From Melghirimyces thermohalophilus (lineage in GTDB: Bacteria > Bacillota > Bacilli > Thermoactinomycetales > DSM-45169): a stretch of DNA of 33,000 nucleotides. Below, piece after piece: positions 24,522 to 32,130 of this stretch; the stretch's first letter is position 1; the number at the start of each line of letters is the position of its first letter. The DNA is taken from the NCBI RefSeq assembly GCF_900102685.1, contig NZ_FMZA01000028.1, positions 1 through 33,000 of the forward strand, in the 5' to 3' direction. Under the pieces are notes generated by a model that was given only the letters and a program-made list of their open reading frames with translations, ran no database searches and had not been told where the DNA came from. A program made the translations under genes and the position numbers.

Positions 24522-26073
24522 ATGAACCACTCCCCGTCCGATTTTCTTTCAATTGGTGTTTCAGAATTTTGCCGCTGGTATTTCGCGGCAACTCGGTCAG
24601 CACCTTCACTCGCCTCGGGATTTTATACTCAGCGATCTTCCCTTTTAGAAAACAACGGATTTCCTTTAACCAAGCTTCTTCATCCAATGGCGATTTCCCC
24701 GGCTTTGGCACAACAAAGGCTGTCACGGTTTCTCCCCATGTTTGATGAGGGAGACCCACCACCGCCACCTCTTCTACCGCGGGATGGCTGCCCAAAGCAT
24801 CCTCCACCTCTTTTGGATAAACATTGATCCCACCTGTGATGATCACATCTTTTTTCCGATCCACGATCCAGAAAAAACCATCCTCATCCCGAAAGGCCAA
24901 GTCGCCGGAATAGACCCATCCGTTTTTCAGCGTCTGAGCCATCTCTTTCGATCGGTTGAGGTAACCCTGCATCATGCCTTCACCCCGCAGACGGATTTCC
25001 CCAATTTGACCAACGGGGCAAGGCTGTCCCTCCTCGTCTACGATCTCGACTTCAGTGAACAAGGCGCCCCGCCGGCCGATGCTCCCCGATTTTTCATGGT
25101 GATCCCGGTGGTGCATCAGAGTCCCGCTCGGTCCCGCCTCGGTCAAGCCATAAACACAGACCAGCTTATCCTTGCCAAATCCTTCGGCGATCGCATCCGC
25201 CTGGGTCTTGGACAGTGGAGCACCTCCGTACAGCCAGTATTTTACCGAGGAGAGATCCGTCCGGTGAAAAGCGGGCTCCTGCATGCTCAGCAGATAAGCC
25301 ACGGGTGCGCCAAAGAAGTGGGTAACCCTCTCCTGTTCGACCAGGCGCAAAAAAAGATCAGGGGCAAAGGAGGGATAAAACACGTGGGATGCCCCGACGA
25401 TGACAGCGGATATAAACATCAAGTGCAAGGGGGCGGAATGGCTGAGCGGCATCATGTGTAAAATACGACTCTCCAGATTGACCTCAAATTCGATGGCGGT
25501 CATCGTGCCAACCGTCAATAAATTGCCGTGGCTGAACCGTACCCCTTTCGGACGTCCCGTCGTCCCGGAGGTATAGAGGATATCCACCTCGTCCTCCTCG
25601 GTCAGTGTCATCGGGTCAAAGGTGTCAGCCTGTCCCCTGGTGAGAGAGGATTTCCAGTCCCCTAGGCTTTCCCAACGCCCTTCAGGGGGGCCGGTTTTGA
25701 CATAGAAGCGGGAGGATTGCATCTTTGCCAGTTCAGCGACAGCTGGAAAAACCCCCTCATGGACAACGAGCCCCTTAGCCTGGCAATCCTCTAGAATATA
25801 AGCTACTTCATCTCGGCTGAACTGGACATTGATCGGTACCACCACCCCGCCGGCACGGAGAACAGCAAAGTATAGAATGGCAAAGTCAGGGACATTAGGC
25901 ATCATCAACACCACCTTGTCCCCCCGCTGGATGCCTCTTTGTTGCAGGTGCTGAGCGAGGTGATCCGCTTGTTCATTCCACTGTCTGTAAGTGAGGCGCT
26001 GTTCTCCCAAGACCAGCGCCTCCCGGTCCGGATACTTGTTCCCGTTGATCTGCAGTATTTTTGACAGATTCAC
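24514..26073 (-). CDS. Acyl-CoA synthetase (AMP-binding enzyme)
   Basis: An ANL-superfamily ligase of 519 residues that activates a carboxylic acid with ATP and CoA. The P-loop-like motif is LYTSGTTGRPKGVRFSHGN (about 165-183). Later motifs are YGLTEAGPSGTL, WVYSGDLAFRDEDGFFWIVD and the hinge RKKDVIITGGINVYPKEVED. A C-terminal lysine for adenylation lies in TELPRNTSGKILKHQL. The GTG at 26073 follows GGGGAGGG by six bases; an ATG-like start farther upstream would overlap the MerR gene. With the acyl-CoA dehydrogenase it forms the first two steps of fatty or branched-chain acid degradation. Fatty acid or aromatic acid substrates cannot be separated by eye. Confidence 0.92.
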   Translation of the reverse strand: MNLSKILQINGNKYPDREALVLGEQRLTYRQWNEQADHLAQHLQQRGIQRGDKVVLMMPNVPDFAILYFAVLRAGGVVVPINVQFSRDEVAYILEDCQAKGLVVHEGVFPAVAELAKMQSSRFYVKTGPPEGRWESLGDWKSSLTRGQADTFDPMTLTEEDEVDILYTSGTTGRPKGVRFSHGNLLTVGTMTAIEFEVNLESRILHMMPLSHSAPLHLMFISAVIVGASHVFYPSFAPDLFLRLVEQERVTHFFGAPVAYLLSMQEPAFHRTDLSSVKYWLYGGAPLSKTQADAIAEGFGKDKLVCVYGLTEAGPSGTLMHHRDHHEKSGSIGRRGALFTEVEIVDEEGQPCPVGQIGEIRLRGEGMMQGYLNRSKEMAQTLKNGWVYSGDLAFRDEDGFFWIVDRKKDVIITGGINVYPKEVEDALGSHPAVEEVAVVGLPHQTWGETVTAFVVPKPGKSPLDEEAWLKEIRCFLKGKIAEYKIPRRVKVLTELPRNTSGKILKHQLKENRTGSGSYA

Positions 26074-26092
26074 ATGGAGCCCTCCCCTTCGT

Positions 26093-26518
26093 TCATTCCT
26101 TGGACTCTCGGTTCCCCTCAACCGCTTCTAAGGAGGCCATCTTCTCTTCAAAACGGGTTTTAAACTCCAAGATCTCCTCCCGCAATCGAATGAGCTCATC
26201 GATCCGGGCGTCCAATTCGCGGATTTTCTCCTCACCGTATTGGATGGTTCGCTGCAGCTGTTTGCGTCCCGTCCGATCTTCATCGAACAAGGTGATCATT
26301 TCCTTGATCTCGTGCAAAGAGAAGCCGAATCTTTTCCCACGCAGAATTAGCTTCAGACGGGCGCGATCACTGCGAGTGTAATAGCGGGTGCCTTTTCCGC
26401 TCCGCTGCGGCAGGATCAAGCCGATCTCCTCATAATACCGGATCGTCCGCGTACTGATGTCCAACTCCTGCGCTAGTTCGGATATGGTAAAGATACCCTT
26501 GTGAGTCGATGACGACAC
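26093..26518 (-). CDS. MerR-family regulator, LiuR-like
   Basis: A regulator of about 141 residues. The MerR winged helix is FTISELAQELDISTRTIRYY followed by EEIGLILPQRSGKGTRYYTRSDRARLKLILRGKRFG (DNA-binding and wing). A long coiled coil then gives the dimer (RKQLQRTIQYGEEKIRELDARIDELIRL). There is no Cys-rich metal-binding tail. This pattern and the neighbours fit the LiuR/FadR-like MerR proteins that control branched-chain or fatty acid degradation. GTG at 26518 with GGGGG seven bases upstream is preferred to GTG at 26548. It is first in the operon and probably regulates itself through the AACGT-repeat site upstream. Confidence 0.88.
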   Translation of the reverse strand: MSSSTHKGIFTISELAQELDISTRTIRYYEEIGLILPQRSGKGTRYYTRSDRARLKLILRGKRFGFSLHEIKEMITLFDEDRTGRKQLQRTIQYGEEKIRELDARIDELIRLREEILEFKTRFEEKMASLEAVEGNRESKE

Positions 26519-26556
26519 AGGATCGCCCCCAATTATCACACTATTCACACTCTATC

Positions 26557-26580
26557 ATTATATAACGTTAACGTCAACGT
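26557..26580 (-). promoter_or_regulatory. MerR promoter-operator with AACGT repeats
   Basis: A TATAAT box on the minus strand (26557-26562) is directly preceded by AACGTTAACGTCAACGT (26564-26580 on the plus strand), three AACGT units at 6-base steps that also make overlapping inverted repeats. MerR proteins bind in the spacer between -35 and -10, which is where this lies. LiuR-type sites in other bacteria have a similar ACGT-rich form. Confidence 0.65.
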
Positions 26581-26789
26581 AATTATTATTTTATTCAGAT
26601 AATAAACCCGCCAAAAACCCTCCGCACAACTATACCTGAGCCATCTCGGGATGGGTGTTCACCGTTAGGACAGAAACAAGCTTGTGAAGTCTCCGATGTA
26701 AATGTTCTGGCAGCATCCCTCATCCCGAATCGCCCCTATCGCAGGCTTTACGAAAAAAAGAAAGTCCATCAAACATCTTCAAAACATCG
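26581..26789. other. Spacer upstream of the MerR operon
   Basis: No gene was seen. It contains A+T-rich DNA near the promoter and then decayed sequence leading into the IS relic. Confidence 0.4.
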
Positions 26790-26881
26790 TTCCGTCGAAA
26801 AAGGTTCAGGAATATGCGCTTATGACAGCCGCAGCGCAAAACATCAAGAAGATTGCCAACCACCTAGCCAAAGTCGGCTAG
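26790..26881 (+). pseudogene. Relic of an IS1182-like transposase C-terminus
   Basis: From about 26798 the frame reads [20 protein letters not shown] and ends AKVG-stop at 26881, nearly the same as the last 27 residues of the transposase at 1-252. The catalytic core is missing and the sequence just upstream no longer matches, so only the 3' end of an element remains. The downstream hairpin is kept. It cannot encode a working enzyme. Confidence 0.8.
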
Positions 26882-26950
26882 GTGGCCGGGAGGCCTTTTT
26901 GATCCATGTTTTGAAACCCCAATGAGCTGGCTTTTCTCTACAAAAATAGA

Positions 26951-26984
26951 GTGTGAAGAAAGCATTAAGGGGCTTTCTCCACAC
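26951..26984. repeat. IS 3'-end hairpin, second copy
   Basis: GTGTGAAGAAAGC (26951-26963) faces GCTTTCTCCACAC (26972-26984), the same element hairpin as at 320-353 with one changed base. On the minus strand it is followed by TCTATTTTTG, so it may act as the terminator of the carboxypeptidase gene that ends at 27013. Confidence 0.65.
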
Positions 26985-27012
26985 TCTGAGGAGCCCGACA
27001 TGGACTTCCCCG

Positions 27013-28284
27013 TCATTTGGTTGTGCAACCTTCCCCGATCGCCTCACGGGGACAGCCGGCTTTTTCCGTAATGTACAGCACCGCTTCCCGATTGCGTTCT
27101 GTCTGCTCCTCAATCACCTCATCCGGCGGGTAGAAGCCGGGAACAGAATCTTTGGGATACATCTCAAAGGTGAAGGCAAAAATGCCGTGTTTTCCATAAG
27201 CCCAGTCTGTCATATCACCATCGGTGATGTAGAGATCGCTAGCCTGCATCGGTTGATAGCCGTTGGTTTCCGCCATGGCATGTCCCATAGCACTAAAAAT
27301 CTGATAATCCTCGGCGTCCATATCCTCGGGGACATCCTCGTAAGTATATCCGTAAGGCCACAGGATCAACTCACTGTATGTGTGAAAGGTGATCGCCGTC
27401 TTGATCTGCTGCTCCCCGTCCACCACGCGGCTGTTGATAAAGTCTCTCACGCGGGCCGTCTCGGGAGCGGAGAAGGGTTCGGCTCCCCGATAGGTTTGGC
27501 TGGAGGGATCTCCGCTGGAACCACCACAACAACCCCACTGGTACCCGTAGTTCCGGTTTAAATCGGTACCGACAGAGAGCGATCCGTTGGGCTGCCGGTT
27601 TTTCCGCCAGTGTTTGTAGGTGCCATCACGGATATCATACTCACTTCCGTCGGGATTGACGCTAAAGATGATGAAGATCTCCCGGTTGTTCACCAACTCG
27701 GTCAGCTGTTCATCCTTCCCGTAGGAATCGGTAAACATCTTTAATACCGACAGGGTCATTTCCACGGTCAGATGCTCCCGGGCATGGTGTTGCCCTGTAA
27801 ACAACACTTCCGGTTCATCTTCGTCCGTGTCGGGTTGGTCGCTGATTTTGACCGCCCATAATTCCCTGCCTTCATAGGAGCGGCCGATACTGAACTTCTT
27901 TACGATCTCCGGATGATCCTCCGCAGCTCGGTCGATTTCGGCCACCATCTCGTCATAGTTATGGTAGTCGGAGTCCGCAACCGGAAAATCCTGCGCCGTC
28001 ATCATCTGTCGCATCGCAAAGCCTTGTTGCTTCAGCTCGTCCGCTGTCGCTTGATCTGCCGTGACCACCACATAATCCTTCCCCACCTGATCGATAGAGG
28101 CTCCGCTACCGGCGATCTGCGTCCGCTCTTCCTTTGTGGTGACATCATCGATCCGATAGATTTGCGGCTCTTTTTGACCGGAATCCACCGCTTTGCTATC
28201 GGATTGTCCCACAGCGACAAATGGCACGCATAGGATGAGTAAGGCTGTCATCCATACCGCCGTCCACCACCGATGACTTTGCAA
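27013..28284 (-). CDS. Secreted M14 zinc carboxypeptidase
   Basis: A 423-residue exported peptidase of the carboxypeptidase A/T group. The signal peptide is about residues 1-26 ([22 protein letters not shown]) and a propeptide runs to about 105. The zinc ligands are His167 and Glu170 ([10 protein letters not shown]) and His301 ([16 protein letters not shown]). Substrate residues Asn243 and Arg244 are in [10 protein letters not shown], and the catalytic Glu374 is in FTFEMYP. It removes C-terminal residues from peptides outside the cell. The TTG start follows GGAGAGG by five bases. It has a strong promoter of its own directly behind the regulator/peptide cassette. Confidence 0.92.
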   Translation of the reverse strand: MQSHRWWTAVWMTALLILCVPFVAVGQSDSKAVDSGQKEPQIYRIDDVTTKEERTQIAGSGASIDQVGKDYVVVTADQATADELKQQGFAMRQMMTAQDFPVADSDYHNYDEMVAEIDRAAEDHPEIVKKFSIGRSYEGRELWAVKISDQPDTDEDEPEVLFTGQHHAREHLTVEMTLSVLKMFTDSYGKDEQLTELVNNREIFIIFSVNPDGSEYDIRDGTYKHWRKNRQPNGSLSVGTDLNRNYGYQWGCCGGSSGDPSSQTYRGAEPFSAPETARVRDFINSRVVDGEQQIKTAITFHTYSELILWPYGYTYEDVPEDMDAEDYQIFSAMGHAMAETNGYQPMQASDLYITDGDMTDWAYGKHGIFAFTFEMYPKDSVPGFYPPDEVIEEQTERNREAVLYITEKAGCPREAIGEGCTTK

Positions 28285-28300
28285 AAAAACCTCTCCTTTT

Positions 28301-28312
28301 TTGAAAATTCAA
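28301..28312. promoter_or_regulatory. 12-bp palindrome in the carboxypeptidase leader
   Basis: TTGAAAATTCAA is perfectly symmetric. It lies between the -10 box and the ribosome binding site of the carboxypeptidase gene, a good place for a repressor. I find no second copy near the HTH-TPR regulator promoter, so a link between the two is unproven. Confidence 0.35.
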
Positions 28313-28323
28313 CCTTTACTTTC

Positions 28324-28351
28324 ATCTTATAGTAATAGAAAAAGTTGTCAA
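28324..28351 (-). promoter_or_regulatory. Promoter of the carboxypeptidase gene
   Basis: On the minus strand TTGACA (28346-28351), a perfect -35 box, and TAAGAT (28324-28329) are 16 bases apart. Alternative TATAAG gives a spacer of only 14. Confidence 0.65.
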
Positions 28352-28356
28352 GACAT

Positions 28357-28387
28357 AAAAAGCCCCCTCCACTGCACAGGAAGGGGG
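28357..28387 (-). terminator. Terminator of the regulator/peptide cassette
   Basis: On the minus strand CCCCCTTCC, an 8-base loop and GGAGGGGG form a strong stem followed by CTTTTTA. It begins 13 bases after the peptide stop codon. Confidence 0.85.
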
Positions 28388-28400
28388 AACCTTAACCCAT

Positions 28401-28541
28401 TCAACCACCGCTGGGTTCATCATTGGATTGTTGTTGGGCGGCAGCGAGATGGTGAACATCCGCTGACGAATAAAAAGCACCGACTCCGAGCAGGAGCACA
28501 ACAGCTGCCGCAGCAGCGATCAGAGGTTTACTCCACTTCAT
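28401..28541 (-). CDS. 46-residue exported peptide, probable RRNPP signal propeptide
   Basis: A tiny gene that starts MKWSKPLIAAAAAVVLLLGV: two lysines, a 15-residue hydrophobic core, then GAFYSSADVHHLAAA as a likely signal-peptidase region, and a polar end QQQSNDEPSGG. This is the layout of Phr, NprX, PapR and AimP propeptides, which are secreted, cut to 5-10 residues from the C-terminal region, and re-imported to bind their receptor. The ATG overlaps the regulator gene by 14 bases and has AAGGAGG nine bases upstream. The terminator follows at once, so regulator and peptide form a closed unit. The mature form cannot be read from sequence; it may be within SNDEPSGG. Confidence 0.75.
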   Translation of the reverse strand: MKWSKPLIAAAAAVVLLLGVGAFYSSADVHHLAAAQQQSNDEPSGG

Positions 28542-29853
28542 CCAAAAAATCCTCCTTGTCCTGAATATCCTTTTGTATCTCATACATATTTCGGATATAT
28601 CTGAAAAATTCCTCTTCATCTTTATTTTTCCACATTTCTGCTAAACAATACAGCGCCCGGTGTTCCGGCTTTTTATATCCATAATCCCTGGCGAGATGCA
28701 AAGCTTCCTCATAGACACGGATCGCTTCTTGATCCTTATTCACTTTCCCGTAGAGGTCTCCTTTTAACAACAGGGCGTTGACGAGGCGAGGAGCATCGTT
28801 ATGTTCTCTGGCATTCTGTATCGCCTGATCAAAAGTATCCAATGCTTGTCCATGATCTCCTTGCCGGCTGTATAACACCCCCAATCCGATCAACGTTTTC
28901 GTCAAGGATTTGGAAACTCCCACTTGGGGACAATTTAGCGCCGTCTGATAGTACCGTTCCGCGATATGAAACTCCTTTTCCTTCATATAGATATTGCCCA
29001 AGACCGTACAGAGAGTGACGATCGATCGGTAATGAAGGCTGCGGCGGGCGATGTCCAGCCCCTCTGAAGCATAGTGGATCGCGTCCGTCGCCATTTTCAT
29101 GCGGTAGCACATTTCCGCCCGCAACCAATAGAACGCGAGCACATCCGCGGTGTTATCTATGTACTTAAGCTTCGGCCATATATCTTGCACCAATTTGAGA
29201 CATTCTCCCACCCGTCCCAGTCGCTCCAGAAACAGGCCGCGATTTTTTTGAAGTATGTACCACAGATAGGGACGATCTCCTTCCGCTTGAAAGGCGCTGA
29301 TCCCACTGTCTGTCCATTGCAAAGCCCGAACCAGATCATTCTGTTGATAGCGGGCGACCCCCAGCTCCAAATAGGCGGCGGCCTCAATATTCGTTTCCGG
29401 CGACGTCTGGTCTGCCAAGTGAATCGCCTTGTGCAACGATTGTTCCGCCCGCTTCCATTTCTTCTGGGAGACCCAGCATTTTCCCCTGATATAAAAAAGC
29501 TGCGGGGCCAAAGGACTATCATCCCCAATGCTGAGATCCCTCAATTCCTTCAACACCGCCTCGGAATTACCGATTTCACATTGAACCTCCGCCAGTTTCA
29601 GCTGCCGTTCCAAGGATTGATACCAATGTTGTTCTCCCGACAATAGCTCCGGCACCTGATCCGATGAGATCCCCAACTTCTCCAACACATAGAAGGCCCG
29701 ATCAGAACGAACATGAGGCACCCCCCGTTCGATGTTACTGATGGTTGCCGGCGAAATATTGCCGTCGGCTAAATCCTCCAGCCGCAGACCTCTTTCTTTT
29801 CGGACCTTTCTGATAACTCTGCCTAAATCGTAAATATCCACGGTTTGCAACAC
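28528..29853 (-). CDS. HTH-TPR transcriptional regulator (RRNPP type)
   Basis: A cytosolic regulator of 441 residues. The N-terminal XRE helix-turn-helix (about residues 10-55) reads LGRVIRKVRKERGLRLEDLA then ISPATISNIERGVPHV. After that, degenerate TPR helices fill about 85-420, for example AAYLELGVARYQQNDLVRAL and AERYYQTALNCPQVGVSK. This is the build of PlcR, NprR and AimR receptors, which bind a re-imported peptide in the TPR groove. The HTH excludes a Rap phosphatase. GTG at 29853 is chosen since GGGAGG lies ten bases before it; an ATG at 29871 and others at 29919 have no site. The small peptide gene overlaps its end. Confidence 0.88.
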   Translation of the reverse strand: MLQTVDIYDLGRVIRKVRKERGLRLEDLADGNISPATISNIERGVPHVRSDRAFYVLEKLGISSDQVPELLSGEQHWYQSLERQLKLAEVQCEIGNSEAVLKELRDLSIGDDSPLAPQLFYIRGKCWVSQKKWKRAEQSLHKAIHLADQTSPETNIEAAAYLELGVARYQQNDLVRALQWTDSGISAFQAEGDRPYLWYILQKNRGLFLERLGRVGECLKLVQDIWPKLKYIDNTADVLAFYWLRAEMCYRMKMATDAIHYASEGLDIARRSLHYRSIVTLCTVLGNIYMKEKEFHIAERYYQTALNCPQVGVSKSLTKTLIGLGVLYSRQGDHGQALDTFDQAIQNAREHNDAPRLVNALLLKGDLYGKVNKDQEAIRVYEEALHLARDYGYKKPEHRALYCLAEMWKNKDEEEFFRYIRNMYEIQKDIQDKEDFLDEVE

Positions 29854-29891
29854 CCACTCTTCGCCTCCCATTAACTTTTTTATCCAACAAT

Positions 29892-29919
29892 ATTTTACAA
29901 TAATCCAGAGGTGGTTCAA
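29892..29919 (-). promoter_or_regulatory. Promoter of the regulator/peptide cassette
   Basis: On the minus strand TTGAAC (29914-29919) and TAAAAT (29892-29897) stand 16 bases apart, about 40 bases before the GTG start. No clear symmetric operator is near. Confidence 0.6.
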
Positions 29920-30110
29920 AGGATTTTTGTTTCGTTTATCTTAATTTTTTCCGAAAGGGAGTGAAACTCTTCTCTCCGGCCGGATCGGTATCGGCATGCA
30001 GTGAATGGCCAGATGAGGTTCCCCCTCTCCCTTTCCCTGCAACCATACCGGAGTGTTTCTACTCATAGATTGAAATTTTCTCTTCTACCCACGAAGCACG
30101 GCGATGATCG
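29920..30110. other. Spacer without a gene
   Basis: I see no gene, repeat or RNA here. Confidence 0.4.
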
Positions 30111-30139
30111 AAAAGGCGGCCCCCGGATCAGGGACCGCC
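30111..30139 (-). terminator. Terminator of the DUF4247-DUF350-SpeE-like operon
   Basis: On the minus strand GGCGGTCCC and GGGGCCGCC form a 9-bp stem with one G-T pair, followed by four Ts. It starts 7 bases after the stop codon. Confidence 0.75.
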
Positions 30140-30146
30140 CTTATTT

Positions 30147-31679
30147 TTAGTAATGCTTCCACGCATCGCCATACAAATCCATCAACACCGGATCATTGAA
30201 CGTGTTGGGACGAAGTTTACCCGGGTTTTGTTCATCCTTGCCGAAATGAAAGAGTGAAGGCAAGGTATCCTCAGTTAAATAGCGGTTCTTCTCTTCCGTT
30301 TCCACGCGGAGCGCCTGTTGCTTCACCGGCTCCCGGGTAGCCAATACAAATCCCCAGTTGCCAAAACTGGGTACATCCACGTGATACGAAAGGGTGTGGA
30401 GCCCCGCCGCCTTCACCGTCTCATAAATCGTCCAGTAACAATCTCGGGCGAAGACGGGGCTGGTCCCCTGCAAGACCAAAGCCCCCTCCGGAGCGAGTCG
30501 CTTTTTCAGCATCTCGTAGAACTGCACGGTATACATCCGGTTGATGCTCTCATTATTGGGATCGGGCAGATCGACGATCACAACATCGTAGAGGTTACGG
30601 TTGTCCCGCACATACTGAAACGCATCCTCATGCACGATATTCACCTGCGGATGGTCCAATGCCCCCTGGTTGATCGCCGTCAACAGCGGATCGCTCCGGG
30701 CCATCCGGGTGACGGCTGGATCCAGCTCCACCAGAGTGATTTTGTCGATATCAGGGTATTTCAGCAATTCCCGGACAACGAGACCGTCTCCGCCCCCCAA
30801 GACCAGGATGTGTTTGTGTTGCTCCGGAATGGACATCGCGGGGTGAACCAGGGATTCGTGATACCGGTATTCGTCGGTGGATGAAAACTGCAGGTTTCCG
30901 TTTAGGTAGAGACGGGTGTCCCCCTCTTCCCGGGTGACGACAATCCGTTGATACGCCGTCTCTTCCACTCGCAAAACCTGGTCCCGGTACAATTGACTCT
31001 CCAGGGCATGGCTCGCTTTGTCTCCGAAAAAGATACCAAAGGACAACAGCGCGAGACAACCGAGGGCAAATCCCTTCACCGCCGACGGGCGACGAAGGTC
31101 TCCCGCGAAGCGCCAGGCGATCAGCAGACCGACCAACGCGTTGATGCTCCCGACCACAAAAGCAGACCGAACCAACCCCAGCCAGGGACGTAACAGCAAA
31201 AGAAAAATAACTGCACCGATCAGACTCCCCGCGTAATCGAAAAATAAGACCCGGGCCGCGCTACGGTTAAGCTGTTCCCCGATACGGCGGGCTTCGCGGA
31301 TCAGAATCGGCAGCTCCATCCCCGTCAGCACGCCGACAGCCAGCGTCACCAACACTAAAAAGATCTGGCCGCTCTTCGGCCCCCCATAGGCGGTGATCAA
31401 AAACAGAAGCAGCACGGAGACCCCGCCGATCAGGGCAACTCCCAACTCCACCAGCACAAAAGCGGTAAGCAACCGTCTCCTCACATATTCACTAAAATAG
31501 GCTCCCAGTCCCATTCCGCTCAGAAAAAAACCGATGGTAAGTGCATATTGCTTTACTCCATCACCGAAGGCGTAGGAACCCAAGGCGCCGAACAAGATTT
31601 CAAAGATGATTCCACAGATGCTGACAATTCCGCTGGACCAATAGATCCAGCGGATCTTCCGGCTTGCTTCCGGTTCCAT
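30147..31679 (-). CDS. Membrane-anchored spermidine-synthase-like protein
   Basis: A 510-residue fusion. The first 210 residues hold about seven membrane segments (IVSICGIIFEILFGALGSYA, LTIGFFLSGMGLGAYFSEYV and so on). The C-terminal domain is an aminopropyltransferase fold: LHGLGGGDGLV-type loop at ILVLGGGDGLVVRELLKYP, acidic ITLVELDPAVTRMARSD, and the catalytic-type IVDLPDPNNESINRMYTVQF. Classic SpeE makes spermidine from putrescine and decarboxylated SAM; membrane fusions of this kind may use other acceptors. ATG at 31679 has GAGGAGG six bases upstream; the ATG at 31685 abuts that site. It is the last gene after DUF4247 and DUF350. Confidence 0.88.
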   Translation of the reverse strand: MEPEASRKIRWIYWSSGIVSICGIIFEILFGALGSYAFGDGVKQYALTIGFFLSGMGLGAYFSEYVRRRLLTAFVLVELGVALIGGVSVLLLFLITAYGGPKSGQIFLVLVTLAVGVLTGMELPILIREARRIGEQLNRSAARVLFFDYAGSLIGAVIFLLLLRPWLGLVRSAFVVGSINALVGLLIAWRFAGDLRRPSAVKGFALGCLALLSFGIFFGDKASHALESQLYRDQVLRVEETAYQRIVVTREEGDTRLYLNGNLQFSSTDEYRYHESLVHPAMSIPEQHKHILVLGGGDGLVVRELLKYPDIDKITLVELDPAVTRMARSDPLLTAINQGALDHPQVNIVHEDAFQYVRDNRNLYDVVIVDLPDPNNESINRMYTVQFYEMLKKRLAPEGALVLQGTSPVFARDCYWTIYETVKAAGLHTLSYHVDVPSFGNWGFVLATREPVKQQALRVETEEKNRYLTEDTLPSLFHFGKDEQNPGKLRPNTFNDPVLMDLYGDAWKHY

Positions 31680-31690
31680 CCTCATCCTCC

Positions 31691-32113
31691 TCAGGTAAGG
31701 CTGGCCCCGATCACCACAGCAAGACCGACAGACAGCAGAAAGGAGAAAACCCCGGCAGCGGTGTTTCCCTTGGCGATCTCAGCGTCCACATGGTGGCGAG
31801 GGGTGGCCCACTCCAATCCTTTGTATCCCAGTATCAAAAGAAGAATGCCGATTAAGCCCCACAGAGCTGTCCACCACAGACGATCGTTGGTCACGATAGC
31901 AAACCCGAGCACGATCGCAGTTCCGACCACTTTGCCGCCGGAAGCCAAGGCAGCCGCCACATTTTTCTTTTCAAAGATTTCTACCGTGTCATCGTACCGG
32001 GTCACCCTGGAAAACAAAAAATAGCCTAAAAAAATAGCGATCCCGGAGAATGATGTATACCCCATTGTCAACAAGATGGAGCGCAACAGCGGATACTGGT
32101 TTAAGATGTCCAT
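31691..32113 (-). CDS. DUF350 membrane protein
   Basis: A 140-residue integral membrane protein with four hydrophobic segments: ILLTMGYTSFSGIAIFLGYF, GKVVGTAIVLGFAIVTNDRL, ALWGLIGILLLILGY and FSFLLSVGLAVVIGASLT. This matches the DUF350 (YjfL-like) family in length and topology. The biochemical role is unknown. GGGGGAAT lies upstream of the ATG. It is 17 bases behind the DUF4247 gene and 11 bases before the SpeE-like start, so the three are one operon. Confidence 0.82.
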   Translation of the reverse strand: MDILNQYPLLRSILLTMGYTSFSGIAIFLGYFLFSRVTRYDDTVEIFEKKNVAAALASGGKVVGTAIVLGFAIVTNDRLWWTALWGLIGILLLILGYKGLEWATPRHHVDAEIAKGNTAAGVFSFLLSVGLAVVIGASLT

Positions 32114-32130
32114 GTCGATTCCCCCTTTGC

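Noticed and set aside
24240-24827. 195-residue plus-strand open frame
   Set aside because: Antisense to the junction of the dehydrogenase and synthetase genes, both well supported.
28401-28619. Longer 72-residue version of the small peptide gene
   Set aside because: The upstream part is antisense-free overlap with the regulator in another frame and lacks a binding site; the ATG at 28541 has AAGGAGG at the right distance.
28528-29853. Reading the HTH-TPR protein as a Rap phosphatase
   Set aside because: Rap proteins begin with a three-helix bundle, not an XRE helix-turn-helix such as the one seen here.
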